Made by a program: the position numbers and the translations under genes
Shown: in pieces, positions 36,919 to 45,276 of the stretch
Layout: the number at the start of each line of letters is the position of its first letter
How positions within the stretch are numbered: the stretch's first letter is position 1
Source of the DNA: a virus
Length of the DNA: 64,000 bases
IMG/VR virus record: IMGVR_UViG_3300042523_000478
Span: 27,987-91,986 of that record
Strand: one strand, 5' to 3'
Notes under the pieces: model-generated
What the model saw: only the letters and a program-made list of their open reading frames with translations
Database searches by the model: none
Told to the model about the DNA's origin: nothing

Positions 36919-38697
36919 TTATTTTAATTTTCCCATTAAATCTTTCATTCTTAAGAACTGAGGATTTTCATACGTTTTAGATTCAATTAAATTTACTGCC
37001 GATCCTGTTGTAGGAACTTTAGAAATTGTTCTTTGTACTGATTCTGTGATTGTACCATCTCCTTTTGAAGTTACTTCAGAAAGTTCTCCTTTAATGTATT
37101 TGTAAAGATTTTTAGATTCTTTTAAAGTTTCGGCGTTGTCAAATCTTCTTAGAATATTAATCTTTTCTTGTTTAGTTGTTGAGTGTTCAGTAAATAAACG
37201 AGTTGCGTAAGCCAAGTTTGAATTGAAAACTGCAACCTCATTTAATTTAGTTCTGAAAAGGTCAAGAGCCTTTCTGTATTCTCCGTTTTTCGCTCTTAAT
37301 AAATCTAATTCTTCAGTACTTTCTTTTCTTAAATGTCTAGGTGCTGCTTTTGGTTTATCCAAACCTTCTCTACCCCATCTTTTACCGTTACCCAAAGTTC
37401 TAGAAGCCTCTTTAAATTCTCCTCTAGCTTTTGGTTTCATTCCAAAACCTTCGTAGTTAACTTCTTCTTTATATTCAAATTTCGCTTTACCCATTCCAAC
37501 ACCTCTGGTTCCTTGTTTCATAGTTGTTTTGAAACCACCAGATTGGTTTGGTTTTTTATCGTATCTGAATTTAGATGCGTTACCCATACCCATTCCTTTG
37601 GCTTTTGCTTTCATTTTGGCTTCATTCATCCATCCTTCTTCTAATTCATCAGTGATGGACCTACCAACTGGCATCTCATTAGAGTATAGTTCATCTTCCA
37701 TATATGGGTCTTCTTCCGCATATGGGTCTTCTTCAAAATATCTATCTACATTATCTGACGTATCATAATCATCCATTTCCATAAATTCGATTGGGTGTCT
37801 GTCACCTGAAAGTCCTTCATCATCTAATTCTAACTCATAGATTGTTTCTTCACCCATCTCTTTTTTATCGTTTTCAAGAGATTGTTGAGTTAAGTCCTCA
37901 ATTTCTTTAAATTCTCCAAATGAAAAATCATCATCGTTTTCTTCACCAAATTCATCAAATGAAAATTTATTTGACGAATAATCGTCTTCATCACCAAATT
38001 CATCAAATGAAAATTTATTTGACGAATAATCGTCTTCATCACCAAATTCATCGTAATCACCAAATTTATCGTAATCACCAAATTCATCACCCATCATAGA
38101 ACCTTTCATAGAACCTTTCATAGAACCTCTCATAGGTATATCGTCCATCCTAGAACCTCTCATAGAACCTCTCATAGGCATATCGTCCATCATAGAATCT
38201 CTCATAGGCATATCAGATTCTCCAAGTTGGATTAGGTATTCTGTATCATTTTCGTTGTCTGATAAATGTAACATATTGTTTTCTTTTTTTACGATTACAC
38301 CATCTTCATCTCCCATTGCTTTAAATACTCTTAAAACTTCAGCATCTGATGCTTTGGTTAAATCAATTGTGTCCTCATCTGAATCCATAGTTGGTAGGTC
38401 CATCATATCATCTTCCGTGTCATCCACGTCTAATGAAAAATCATCCTCATCATCTACATCATCTAAATTATCAGTATCGGCATCAATATCTTCCAAATCA
38501 TCCATGGTAGATACATCAACGTCAACATCGTCCTCATCTTCAACCTCATCTTGTTCTAAGAGAGATTCTTTTACTAATGAACCAATTTCTCTCCTCATAG
38601 TTGAAGAAAGTATTCCTTGTGCATTTTTGTTAAGGGATTCCTCCAAATTTTGTATTTGGAAAAGTGCGTCCTCAATAACTGAATTGTTTTTTATCAT
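36919..38697 (-). CDS. Prohead core/scaffold protein, gp22-like position
   Basis: 592 residues, extremely acidic in the first half, with a basic middle section (about 365-470) and a helical C-terminus. Its position between the prohead protease and the capsid gene is exactly that of T4 gene 22. VKESLLEQ at about 42-49 and GWMNEAKMK near 362 look like protease sites, as expected for a core protein degraded during maturation. Internal tandem repeats (FGDEDDYSSNKFSFDE twice; MRGSM units) are listed separately. Assignment by order and composition, not by similarity. Confidence 0.7.
   Translation of the reverse strand: MIKNNSVIEDALFQIQNLEESLNKNAQGILSSTMRREIGSLVKESLLEQDEVEDEDDVDVDVSTMDDLEDIDADTDNLDDVDDEDDFSLDVDDTEDDMMDLPTMDSDEDTIDLTKASDAEVLRVFKAMGDEDGVIVKKENNMLHLSDNENDTEYLIQLGESDMPMRDSMMDDMPMRGSMRGSRMDDIPMRGSMKGSMKGSMMGDEFGDYDKFGDYDEFGDEDDYSSNKFSFDEFGDEDDYSSNKFSFDEFGEENDDDFSFGEFKEIEDLTQQSLENDKKEMGEETIYELELDDEGLSGDRHPIEFMEMDDYDTSDNVDRYFEEDPYAEEDPYMEDELYSNEMPVGRSITDELEEGWMNEAKMKAKAKGMGMGNASKFRYDKKPNQSGGFKTTMKQGTRGVGMGKAKFEYKEEVNYEGFGMKPKARGEFKEASRTLGNGKRWGREGLDKPKAAPRHLRKESTEELDLLRAKNGEYRKALDLFRTKLNEVAVFNSNLAYATRLFTEHSTTKQEKINILRRFDNAETLKESKNLYKYIKGELSEVTSKGDGTITESVQRTISKVPTTGSAVNLIESKTYENPQFLRMKDLMGKLK
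37944..38039 (-). repeat. 48-bp perfect tandem duplication in the scaffold gene
   Basis: Two consecutive identical 48-bp units (37944-37991, 37992-38039), plus a partial third copy, encode FGDEDDYSSNKFSFDE twice. Recent in-frame slippage in a disordered acidic region. Confidence 0.9.
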
Positions 38698-38776
38698 CTT
38701 TTATTTTGTGATGTTTATTCAAATAAATACTTGATAAAATAAAAAAGTTCAGTTATTTTGATATAGATGCAAAAAA

Positions 38777-38806
38777 AAATGGAAATGAACCTAATCATCT
38801 CCATTT
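38777..38806 (-). terminator. Terminator after the 71-residue gene
   Basis: Minus strand AAATGGA/TCCATTT hairpin followed by a U run (the A run at 38771-38776). It lies 20 nt downstream of the DUF4494-like gene and upstream of the scaffold gene's promoter region. Confidence 0.75.
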
Positions 38807-38828
38807 ATTTTTTAAATAAAATTTGTTT

Positions 38829-39044
38829 TTATTCAATTACTTCGTCAATTTTACTTTCTGTAATTGAAGTTATTCTCCAATCCATTGTGTAATTTTCATA
38901 AACTTTAGTAACTTTGGCTTCAACATCTGTAGGTGAATACCCTTTAACTAATTTTTCTTCTCTTGTTTTTTTTACTTTACCTGATTCACTATCTAATAAA
39001 TCAGATGCGATTTTAGCCACAAAATACTTTTCTCCTTGTTCCAT
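38829..39044 (-). CDS. Small DUF4494-like protein in gp67/68 position
   Basis: 71 residues: KYFVAKIASDLLDSESG..KKTREEKLVKGYSPTDVEAKVTKVYE. The sequence resembles DUF4494, a small family found in Bacteroidota and their phages, in length and pattern (beta-hairpin, then YSPTDVEAKV helix, then WRITSITESK strand). In T4 this map position holds small core proteins. Whether it is a head protein or a host-derived regulator is not clear. Confidence 0.55.
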   Translation of the reverse strand: MEQGEKYFVAKIASDLLDSESGKVKKTREEKLVKGYSPTDVEAKVTKVYENYTMDWRITSITESKIDEVIE

Positions 39045-39082
39045 AATTATAATTTTTTTTTATAAAAATAAGACTAATAATA

Positions 39083-39820
39083 TTATTTGTCAAGAAATGA
39101 AGATAACTTATCCATTAAACTTTTTGTTTTATCAATAGATGTGGATTCCATTCCAGTCGCTCTTTCTATATTCATTTTTGTCTCCTCCTCAAGATTCTCA
39201 TCATACTTACCTCTATCGTTCTTATCTAAGAATAAATAAGCTCCAGGAGTAGATGGTGATGATACCAAGTCAAAACAAATTAATTCAAAATCATCTTGTA
39301 CCTCATTTCTTTCCCCAACTTTTTTAAGTGATCCAACACCACGAGAAGAAATACCTAATGTAACCCCTTGACGTAAGTAGTTTGCCGCAATATCTCCCTT
39401 AGTTGAACATATCCCTCTTTCATGAAATCCAGGACTTGTAAGTAACCTTAATTTACCTAATAAAACAGGACCTTCCCACCAAACTTCAGTTATCATATGT
39501 GATACTCTATCTAAATCTATTAAAGAAGATTCCGGGTGATTTAATTCAGAAAGAGAAGTTCCCTTCTCAATCATTTTTTTATAATTCTCAGATTCTCTCT
39601 TTAATATTTTTTCTGGATAAACCCTACCATTTCTATTTGGCGTATCATATTTTTGTAGGACCGCATAGAATTCAAATGGTTTAGAATAATCCATAAAATT
39701 TTTGGACTCTTTTAATAAATCGTAATTTCTACCTTCTCTTGGATTAATGTATCCCGCATCATACTCAATAAGAATACCCTTACCCGTATCTCTAGGGCCT
39801 AAAATTTTATAACCGTTCAT
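39083..39820 (-). CDS. Prohead maturation protease, gp21-like
   Basis: 245 residues. PNRNGRVYP at 61-69, SELNHPESSLIDL at about 91-103 (His95 of the catalytic centre), and LGISSRGVGSL at about 155-165 (catalytic Ser region) match the S80/U9 gp21 family. It would cleave scaffold, capsid and packaged proteins at hydrophobic-x-E sites, such as the one at MCP residue 60. The C-terminal 45 residues are likely removed on activation. It lies upstream of the scaffold and capsid genes in T4 order. Confidence 0.88.
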   Translation of the reverse strand: MNGYKILGPRDTGKGILIEYDAGYINPREGRNYDLLKESKNFMDYSKPFEFYAVLQKYDTPNRNGRVYPEKILKRESENYKKMIEKGTSLSELNHPESSLIDLDRVSHMITEVWWEGPVLLGKLRLLTSPGFHERGICSTKGDIAANYLRQGVTLGISSRGVGSLKKVGERNEVQDDFELICFDLVSSPSTPGAYLFLDKNDRGKYDENLEEETKMNIERATGMESTSIDKTKSLMDKLSSFLDK

Positions 39821-39833
39821 AATTAGTTTTAAT

Positions 39834-39841
39834 AATAAATA
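39834..39841 (-). promoter_or_regulatory. Candidate late promoter motif, protease gene
   Basis: Minus strand AATATTTATTATTAAAAC, core ending 13 nt before the ATG at 39820. Confidence 0.45.
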
Positions 39842-40309
39842 TTAAACTTTTTCTAATATTACCTTTACAGGTTTATAATTTCCATTTTTTGTGAGAAAGA
39901 ACTTAAAATAGTCATTTCCGGTTAGGACATCGTTATAAATTTCTTTAGTTAAATTTTTTAAGGATTTTTTTAATTTTGGTGATTTAAAATCTATTTCTTG
40001 GTTTAAAAATAAATTTATTTCTAAATTCATAAATGATTTTTTCTTTAGTTGTAGTCCGCTGGTTCTTAAGTCCATATCTACAATAAATTTGTCGTCAAAT
40101 AATGTTTTGTCTATATTTTGATAAACCGAATGTTTTATTGCCCTGTTCATGTTTAATACCACACGGGTCCAATTTTCAGATTCAATTTTTGGTTCCGACC
40201 AAGTTTGAATATTTAAATAAAGTGATTTAAATTCTTTTGAGTCGACGGTCCCGTAATGTACTTTAGATGTTCTGAATCCATTTATTTTTGTGGTTTTTCC
40301 TTTTTTCAT
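39842..40309 (-). CDS. Hypothetical head-operon protein
   Basis: 155 residues, mixed alpha/beta, basic. No recognised family. It lies between the protease and the 238-residue gene in the head operon. A tail-terminator or head-completion role is possible from position only. Confidence 0.5.
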   Translation of the reverse strand: MKKGKTTKINGFRTSKVHYGTVDSKEFKSLYLNIQTWSEPKIESENWTRVVLNMNRAIKHSVYQNIDKTLFDDKFIVDMDLRTSGLQLKKKSFMNLEINLFLNQEIDFKSPKLKKSLKNLTKEIYNDVLTGNDYFKFFLTKNGNYKPVKVILEKV

Positions 40310-40398
40310 ATTTTTTTTTCATACCAATATCGTTTATTTTCAATAAGTTTACGTATTTTTACGATATATATCAATATACAAGAAAATAAAACAAAAAT

Positions 40399-40584
40399 AT
40401 GCTAATAGTAAAAGTTAAAAGAGGGGATATTGAAAAAGCCCTGAAAGAATTAAAAAGTAAGGTGATAAAAACAAGACAAAATAGTCACCTAAATTATAAA
40501 AAAGAATTTACTAAAAAGTCAGTTGAAAAAAGACAAGAGTTGCAAAAAGCAATTTACAAACAGAAAATCCAAATAAAAGATTAA
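40399..40584 (+). CDS. rpsU: Ribosomal protein bS21, phage-encoded
   Basis: 61 residues: MLIVKVKRGDIEKALKELKS, then a basic helix, then FTKKSVEKRQELQKAIYKQ. This matches bacterial bS21, especially the Bacteroidota form (MLIIPVK..IExALKxxKRK, KPSVxKRxxxxKAIYKQ). bS21 sits on the 30S platform next to the 16S 3' end and affects initiation. In Flavobacterium it helps hide the anti-Shine-Dalgarno sequence. It is the only plus-strand gene in the head block. The leader lacks an SD (only A-rich ACAAGAAAATAAAACAAAA). Its leader shares TATTTTTACRATAT with the 11742 gene. Confidence 0.85.
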   Translation: MLIVKVKRGDIEKALKELKSKVIKTRQNSHLNYKKEFTKKSVEKRQELQKAIYKQKIQIKD

Positions 40585-41297
40585 AGATTCTTATTCAACT
40601 GCAATAGTTTGAAATAACTTAACTTATCAAAGGATTCTTTTTGAACTTTAACAATAGTTTCATTTATTCTTCCTAAAACTTCGTTGTTAGATTCCTCAGA
40701 TTTAAGATCTTCTAATTTTTCAATTACCGTTTCTTTTAAAACATCGTACTTAATAACTAACTTATCATTACTTTCATTTAAAATTGATGTTAATTTTTTC
40801 TTATCAGATTCCTCTAAGGTTGAGATATAATCATTAACTGTCTTATTAGCAACTTTTACCATTTTATCCATTGGGACCTTTGATGTTTCTTCTTCGGTTA
40901 CTGGTTGTTTTTTTAAGTTTTCTAATATAGTTTTTTTACTTTTAATTTTTTCCTCTAAATTTACAACACTTGAGGAGAATAAATTATCAATATCATTATA
41001 GTTATTACCTGATTTTACATGACCTAACCATAACGATAATTCTTTAAGATTTAACTTATCAATTTTATTAATAATGTTTTCATATATAATCGTACTTTGA
41101 TTAATATATTCAGAACCTAAAGATTCGTTTAGTCCTTTATTCTTTGATAATTCATCGTAAAGGTAATAAAGTTTGCTTACGTTTTTATTGTTTAGAACAA
41201 GTTCCTTAAAAAGAAACACATCTTTTTTAAATGTGCCGTTTTCATAAGATTCGGTAAGGCACTTTTCTATTTTTGTTTTTAATATTCCAAATTTCAT
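40581..41297 (-). CDS. Hypothetical helical head-operon protein
   Basis: 238 residues, almost entirely helical and Lys/Glu-rich. It starts MKFGILKTKIEKCLTESYENGTF, with a LTES site near residue 16 that resembles the prohead protease recognition pattern. It lies between portal and protease, where T4 has the small core proteins gp67 and gp68. A core or scaffold component is a reasonable inference. Its stop overlaps the stop of the bS21 gene. Confidence 0.6.
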   Translation of the reverse strand: MKFGILKTKIEKCLTESYENGTFKKDVFLFKELVLNNKNVSKLYYLYDELSKNKGLNESLGSEYINQSTIIYENIINKIDKLNLKELSLWLGHVKSGNNYNDIDNLFSSSVVNLEEKIKSKKTILENLKKQPVTEEETSKVPMDKMVKVANKTVNDYISTLEESDKKKLTSILNESNDKLVIKYDVLKETVIEKLEDLKSEESNNEVLGRINETIVKVQKESFDKLSYFKLLQLNKNL

Positions 41298-41310
41298 AAT
41301 CAGTTTTTAT

Positions 41311-41318
41311 TATAAATA
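41311..41318 (-). promoter_or_regulatory. Candidate late promoter motif
   Basis: Minus strand TGATATATTTATAATAAAAAC, core ending 13 nt before the ATG at 41297. Confidence 0.5.
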
Positions 41319-41320
41319 TA

Positions 41321-43120
41321 TCAATCCTTTAATATTTTAAGTAATTCTTTTTCCATATCACCTAACGATGAGTTTGTGATATACATATCGTTATCAGTTT
41401 CTAATAGTAAATTTTCTAACTTGTTTCTTGATTCTGGTAAACCTTCAGGTCCTCCTGGTGGTGGTCCTCCCATTTCTGGTGGTCCTCCTGCTGGTGGGGA
41501 TGGTGGTCCTCCCATTTCTGGACCTTCTCCTCCTTCTGGAGGCGCTCCCCCTGATTGGGTTGTTCCGGTAACGGTTTTATATAATCTATCAATCGTATCA
41601 AACATTCCTGTATGGGTTATGATTGTTGCGGTATTTGCAAGTTCAGCGGCAACCGCTCTTTCCATTCTTTGTCTCTGGGTATCCAACTTAATGTCTTCAT
41701 CTGAGAATCCAAATATATGTTTCTTAGCCCAAGTAGCTGAGGTCGGCGCCAATGAGTTTGGTATTTCACTTACCAAATCTTTATAAAGTAAAACTTTTTC
41801 TTTCCACACATCAACCATTAATAGGTCAGCTTGTTTAGATGGATTGTTTAACCCTAATGTAAAGTTTTGTAATTCATCCTCAAATCCTAATAAAAATAAA
41901 TGGACAATCGCAATCTTATTTAATTCGGATAAAATATTTTTTTGTATTCTATTAATTGTTCTAGCAAAACGTATATCAAGTAATGATAAATTTTTACCAT
42001 CACCAACCGGTTCTTCAAATCCAAGATATGCTTTTGGTATTCTTAATGCACAAACAAGTTTCTTTTGAATATACTCAATATCGGCAATCTCAGAAAGATT
42101 TGTACCACCTGGTAAAGTTTCAATTGGCATTGTTTGTGTTGCATCTCTAACTGGAATAAAGTAATCCTGGTCAACCGCCATTTGATTAAAACGTAAATCG
42201 ACGTTACCCGTTTTATTGTCAACAATTTGGTCACGTTTAAATTTGTTTGCAACACGTTGTACATATGCTTCAACATCTTTATCGTCCATATTACCAACGA
42301 ATACTTTAAAAACCCTTCTTTCGGGGGCTCTTGATGTACGATAAATTAACATAGCATCTTCAGACAAAACCAATTGTTTCCAGATACGACGAGCTTTTTC
42401 TAACATTGAGGTTCCGTAAGGTAACTTTCTATCATCTCCAAGTAATCTAAAGTGGGCAACTTCAAATGTATTGAATTCCATTTGTTTTTCTTTCCACTTA
42501 AATCTTAAACCTTTTTCGTCCGGTTTAACTTCTGAATTGGGAGTTCTAGGTGACATTCCCTTTTCAAGCCTTTCAACCTCAATATTTGGTAATTGAACAC
42601 AACCAATTATTCCTTTTTCGGAATCTAATTTAAGATAAACAAAATTATCACCATATTTACAAGTGTTTCTAATCCACATCTGTAGGTTAGTGTTAATATC
42701 TAAAGTGTTGTTAAATAAATCGGCTAATATTCCTTTTATTCTTTTTGATTCGGAGTAAATTTGTAAAATATGACCATCTTCATTTGGTGTTGTTGATTCT
42801 TCCGCATATATATCTAAAGCAGTAGAAATCTCTGGAGTAAATTCCATAGATTCATAATCATAAAATGCTGCAATTCTTGTTGGTTCATAATAAATGGCTT
42901 GTGTATAAAGATTACTCTCTATTTTAGTCCATTGATTGGCCATATATAATGACTGTTGAGCTTGTAATTTTTCTTTTTCAAACTCGTTTCTATCTCTAGT
43001 TTTTAATAGTTCTTTTTTGTCAAATTTGTACGTCGGAACATCTTGACCCAATAATGAATTTGGTCCGAATGCCTTTGATAATCTTTGCCAAACTGTTAGT
43101 TGATTAAAGTTTTGTTCCAT
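41321..43120 (-). CDS. Portal protein, gp20-like
   Basis: 599 residues. FEVAHFRLLGDDRKLPYGTSMLEKARRIWKQLVLSEDAMLIYR is the conserved crown/wing part of T4-type portals. LPGGTNLSEIADIEYIQKKL and KAYLGFEEPVGDGKNLSLLDIRFARTI follow. MEFTPEISTALDIYAEE near 80-96 is also typical. The dodecamer forms the DNA entry vertex. Residues about 520-565 are a Gly/Pro repeat (GGPPEMGGPPPGG) not known from T4. It lies directly downstream of the terminase gene. Confidence 0.9.
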   Translation of the reverse strand: MEQNFNQLTVWQRLSKAFGPNSLLGQDVPTYKFDKKELLKTRDRNEFEKEKLQAQQSLYMANQWTKIESNLYTQAIYYEPTRIAAFYDYESMEFTPEISTALDIYAEESTTPNEDGHILQIYSESKRIKGILADLFNNTLDINTNLQMWIRNTCKYGDNFVYLKLDSEKGIIGCVQLPNIEVERLEKGMSPRTPNSEVKPDEKGLRFKWKEKQMEFNTFEVAHFRLLGDDRKLPYGTSMLEKARRIWKQLVLSEDAMLIYRTSRAPERRVFKVFVGNMDDKDVEAYVQRVANKFKRDQIVDNKTGNVDLRFNQMAVDQDYFIPVRDATQTMPIETLPGGTNLSEIADIEYIQKKLVCALRIPKAYLGFEEPVGDGKNLSLLDIRFARTINRIQKNILSELNKIAIVHLFLLGFEDELQNFTLGLNNPSKQADLLMVDVWKEKVLLYKDLVSEIPNSLAPTSATWAKKHIFGFSDEDIKLDTQRQRMERAVAAELANTATIITHTGMFDTIDRLYKTVTGTTQSGGAPPEGGEGPEMGGPPSPPAGGPPEMGGPPPGGPEGLPESRNKLENLLLETDNDMYITNSSLGDMEKELLKILKD

Positions 43121-43217
43121 ATTGAAAATTTAGTTTATAATTCTTAAATATAAATATTTACTATTCTTACATTTTAAAGTTAATCAACAAACATTAAGTA
43201 AAAATTAGAATCTGCAC

Positions 43218-43415
43218 TCATATATTCGTATTTGTTGGTGTTGGTGTTGGGGGTATTTGTTTTAGGTCTACTGGATGCCCTTCATAAGTTTCCGGTTTTT
43301 TCTTATACCCAAAAGAGTTCTCAAATTTTTTATACCCTAAAATGGGTTGTCCGGGAACCACTAAAGTGGATCCATTAATTTGTTTTCCCGATGTTCTTCT
43401 AAGTTCTAACCCCAT
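43218..43415 (-). CDS. Small protein between terminase and portal
   Basis: 65 residues (MGLELRRTSGKQINGSTLVV) ending in PPTPTPTNTNI. That Pro-Thr tail resembles the PTPTPTP linker in the 728-residue structural protein. No domain recognised. TATTTATA lies only 3 nt upstream of its ATG. Confidence 0.55.
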   Translation of the reverse strand: MGLELRRTSGKQINGSTLVVPGQPILGYKKFENSFGYKKKPETYEGHPVDLKQIPPTPTPTNTNI

Positions 43416-43426
43416 TTTTATAAATA

Positions 43427-45196
43427 TTATCTACCACCAAATAACCAACCATGTTTAATATAATCTTCTTTTGAGGGTCCTGAATTCATGTTGTATCTGT
43501 GTGAGGCCGCATTCAAATTTGGAAGTACCGGATTAAAGTAAATATCTTTACCCACACTATCGTTATTACTTATAGTCCACGATTCAAGCATAACCTTTGT
43601 TTGTTCCGTTACCTTTTCAAGTTTTGCGAAGGATGTTTCACCAACATATATTGCCATTGATATTCCCATTATAAGGTCGTCGTGTTGCCCCCTTTGGTGG
43701 TCTGGTCTACCATTAAGATATATAAAAGTATTCATTTCATTATATAAACGAATGCTTTTAATTTTAAATTTGTGTCTTACATATTCCTCAAAAGAGGCGA
43801 TAATTTGAACTCTTTTATTATTAAAACTTATACCAGGTATTTTTTCCTGCGCCTTTGCGTTATAACTCCATATATTTGTTGTGTCAAAACCATCAACATA
43901 TAAATTCTTATAACCAAGTTCTTGCATTTTTCTAATCGTAGTGACACCCATACCTCCAGTAATATCCACCACTACAAACGCACTATACATTAACCCCCAT
44001 TTATATGCAATTTCCGCCAAAGCGTCAGGTGGTATTTTACCCACATATTCTAGAACCTGTTCTCTAGTGTCAAAATCAATTATCTGTATTGATGAAAAAT
44101 CCTCACTATCCCCACGAGAAACGTCAACCCCCATTATATACTTATGACCCTCTTTAGGTTCTTCCCACATCCATAAAGAATTACCCATTAACTTTGTTTT
44201 AGGTTCTTCTATAGAATTATTTTTAATATATTCTAATTGTTTGTTGTCAAATACGTTATCTCCGGAACCTAAAAATTCACAATTTAACTCCTGATTAATT
44301 TTTCTTTTATCATATTTAAGTTTTTTAACCATTTTTTCATACCAAGAAGAACAGGGTTTATAACCCTTTTTAAAATATGATGTTAGTTCGTCATAATCTC
44401 TATGATACGGATCAATATGTTCAAACGATACGTGTTTTAACGGATCTTGTTCATCTTTATGTAGTAAATAATGAACTAAATCGTCTGTTGGGACTAAATA
44501 TAAATCTTTTGAGTATCTTGGGTCTCTGAACCAAAACATCTCAGAGATTTTAAAGTTATTCATTCCTTTTAAAGATTGGTCATAAATCTCGTAATAAATT
44601 GGGTCATACCCGTTAGGTGTGGAAACCACAATTACCTTACCCCCTGTTGATAGGGACGCCATACAAGCTGCCCAGAAATCGCTATCAGCCTCAATAAATG
44701 CCGCTTCATCAAATACAAGTATCGTAGGGGTAAATCCACGTAAGGCATCCTTTGATGTCGCAACGGCCTTAACTTCACTACCATTAGTTAGTTTATAATG
44801 TTTTTGTGAATTTTTGTCTACCGAAAACCCAGCACCAACCCAAGAAGGCCATTGGTCAACAAAGGCACGAATCTTATTAGCCATCTCCATTGAGGTGTCC
44901 AATTTATTTGCAATTATTAGTATTTTCTCAGGTTGTGTTTTTTTTGCAAAAACTAATCGTTTAGATATCCAAGCGGCGGTTACCGTAGTTACACCGGCTT
45001 GTCTATATTTTAATGCAATATTCTCCTCAAATTCCTCATAATCATTTAATAAGGAAATTTGGTCAGGAAATAATCCCAATGGAACGTACTTTGATACTGT
45101 GTTGTCGTATGTTTGTAAATAAGTTCTAAGAGCATATGGAGTGTCTTTCATACACTTAACATACTCTATCATTAACTGTTCTTTAGATAAACCCAT
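43427..45196 (-). CDS. Terminase large subunit, gp17-like
   Basis: 589 residues. ATPase domain: Walker A-like RQAGVTT at 65-71, Walker B ILVFDEAAF at 159-167, coupling motif STPNG at 192-196. RNase H-like nuclease: GVDVSRGD with Asp358, VVVDITGG with Asp411, and HDDL with Asp506/507, giving the three acidic metal ligands. It packages concatemeric DNA through the portal and cuts it. Length is close to T4 gp17 (610). No sheath or tube genes follow it here, unlike T4. Confidence 0.93.
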   Translation of the reverse strand: MGLSKEQLMIEYVKCMKDTPYALRTYLQTYDNTVSKYVPLGLFPDQISLLNDYEEFEENIALKYRQAGVTTVTAAWISKRLVFAKKTQPEKILIIANKLDTSMEMANKIRAFVDQWPSWVGAGFSVDKNSQKHYKLTNGSEVKAVATSKDALRGFTPTILVFDEAAFIEADSDFWAACMASLSTGGKVIVVSTPNGYDPIYYEIYDQSLKGMNNFKISEMFWFRDPRYSKDLYLVPTDDLVHYLLHKDEQDPLKHVSFEHIDPYHRDYDELTSYFKKGYKPCSSWYEKMVKKLKYDKRKINQELNCEFLGSGDNVFDNKQLEYIKNNSIEEPKTKLMGNSLWMWEEPKEGHKYIMGVDVSRGDSEDFSSIQIIDFDTREQVLEYVGKIPPDALAEIAYKWGLMYSAFVVVDITGGMGVTTIRKMQELGYKNLYVDGFDTTNIWSYNAKAQEKIPGISFNNKRVQIIASFEEYVRHKFKIKSIRLYNEMNTFIYLNGRPDHQRGQHDDLIMGISMAIYVGETSFAKLEKVTEQTKVMLESWTISNNDSVGKDIYFNPVLPNLNAASHRYNMNSGPSKEDYIKHGWLFGGR

Positions 45197-45209
45197 AAAG
45201 ATATTTACA

Positions 45210-45217
45210 TATAAATA
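45210..45217 (-). promoter_or_regulatory. Candidate late promoter motif, terminase
   Basis: Minus strand TTGATATTTATATGTAAATATC, core ending 13 nt before the ATG at 45196. Confidence 0.5.
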
Positions 45218-45220
45218 TCA

Positions 45221-45251
45221 AAACCCCCAGTTATTTTTGTAAAAGGGGGTT
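45221..45251 (-). terminator. Hairpin terminator after the 465-residue gene
   Basis: Minus strand AACCCCC/GGGGGTT stem with a 16-nt loop and a short U run, lying between the 45277 stop and the terminase promoter motif. Confidence 0.65.
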
Positions 45252-45276
45252 TTAATAAATAATAATTGTTTTATTA

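Noticed and set aside
41376-41786. Plus-strand ORF opposite the Gly/Pro-rich end of the portal gene
   Set aside because: Shadow frame produced by repeats of GGT/CCT codons. No upstream signals and it lies fully inside a confident gene.
43180-43221. 13-codon ORF between the 65-residue gene and the portal gene
   Set aside because: Too short to distinguish from chance; no supporting signals.
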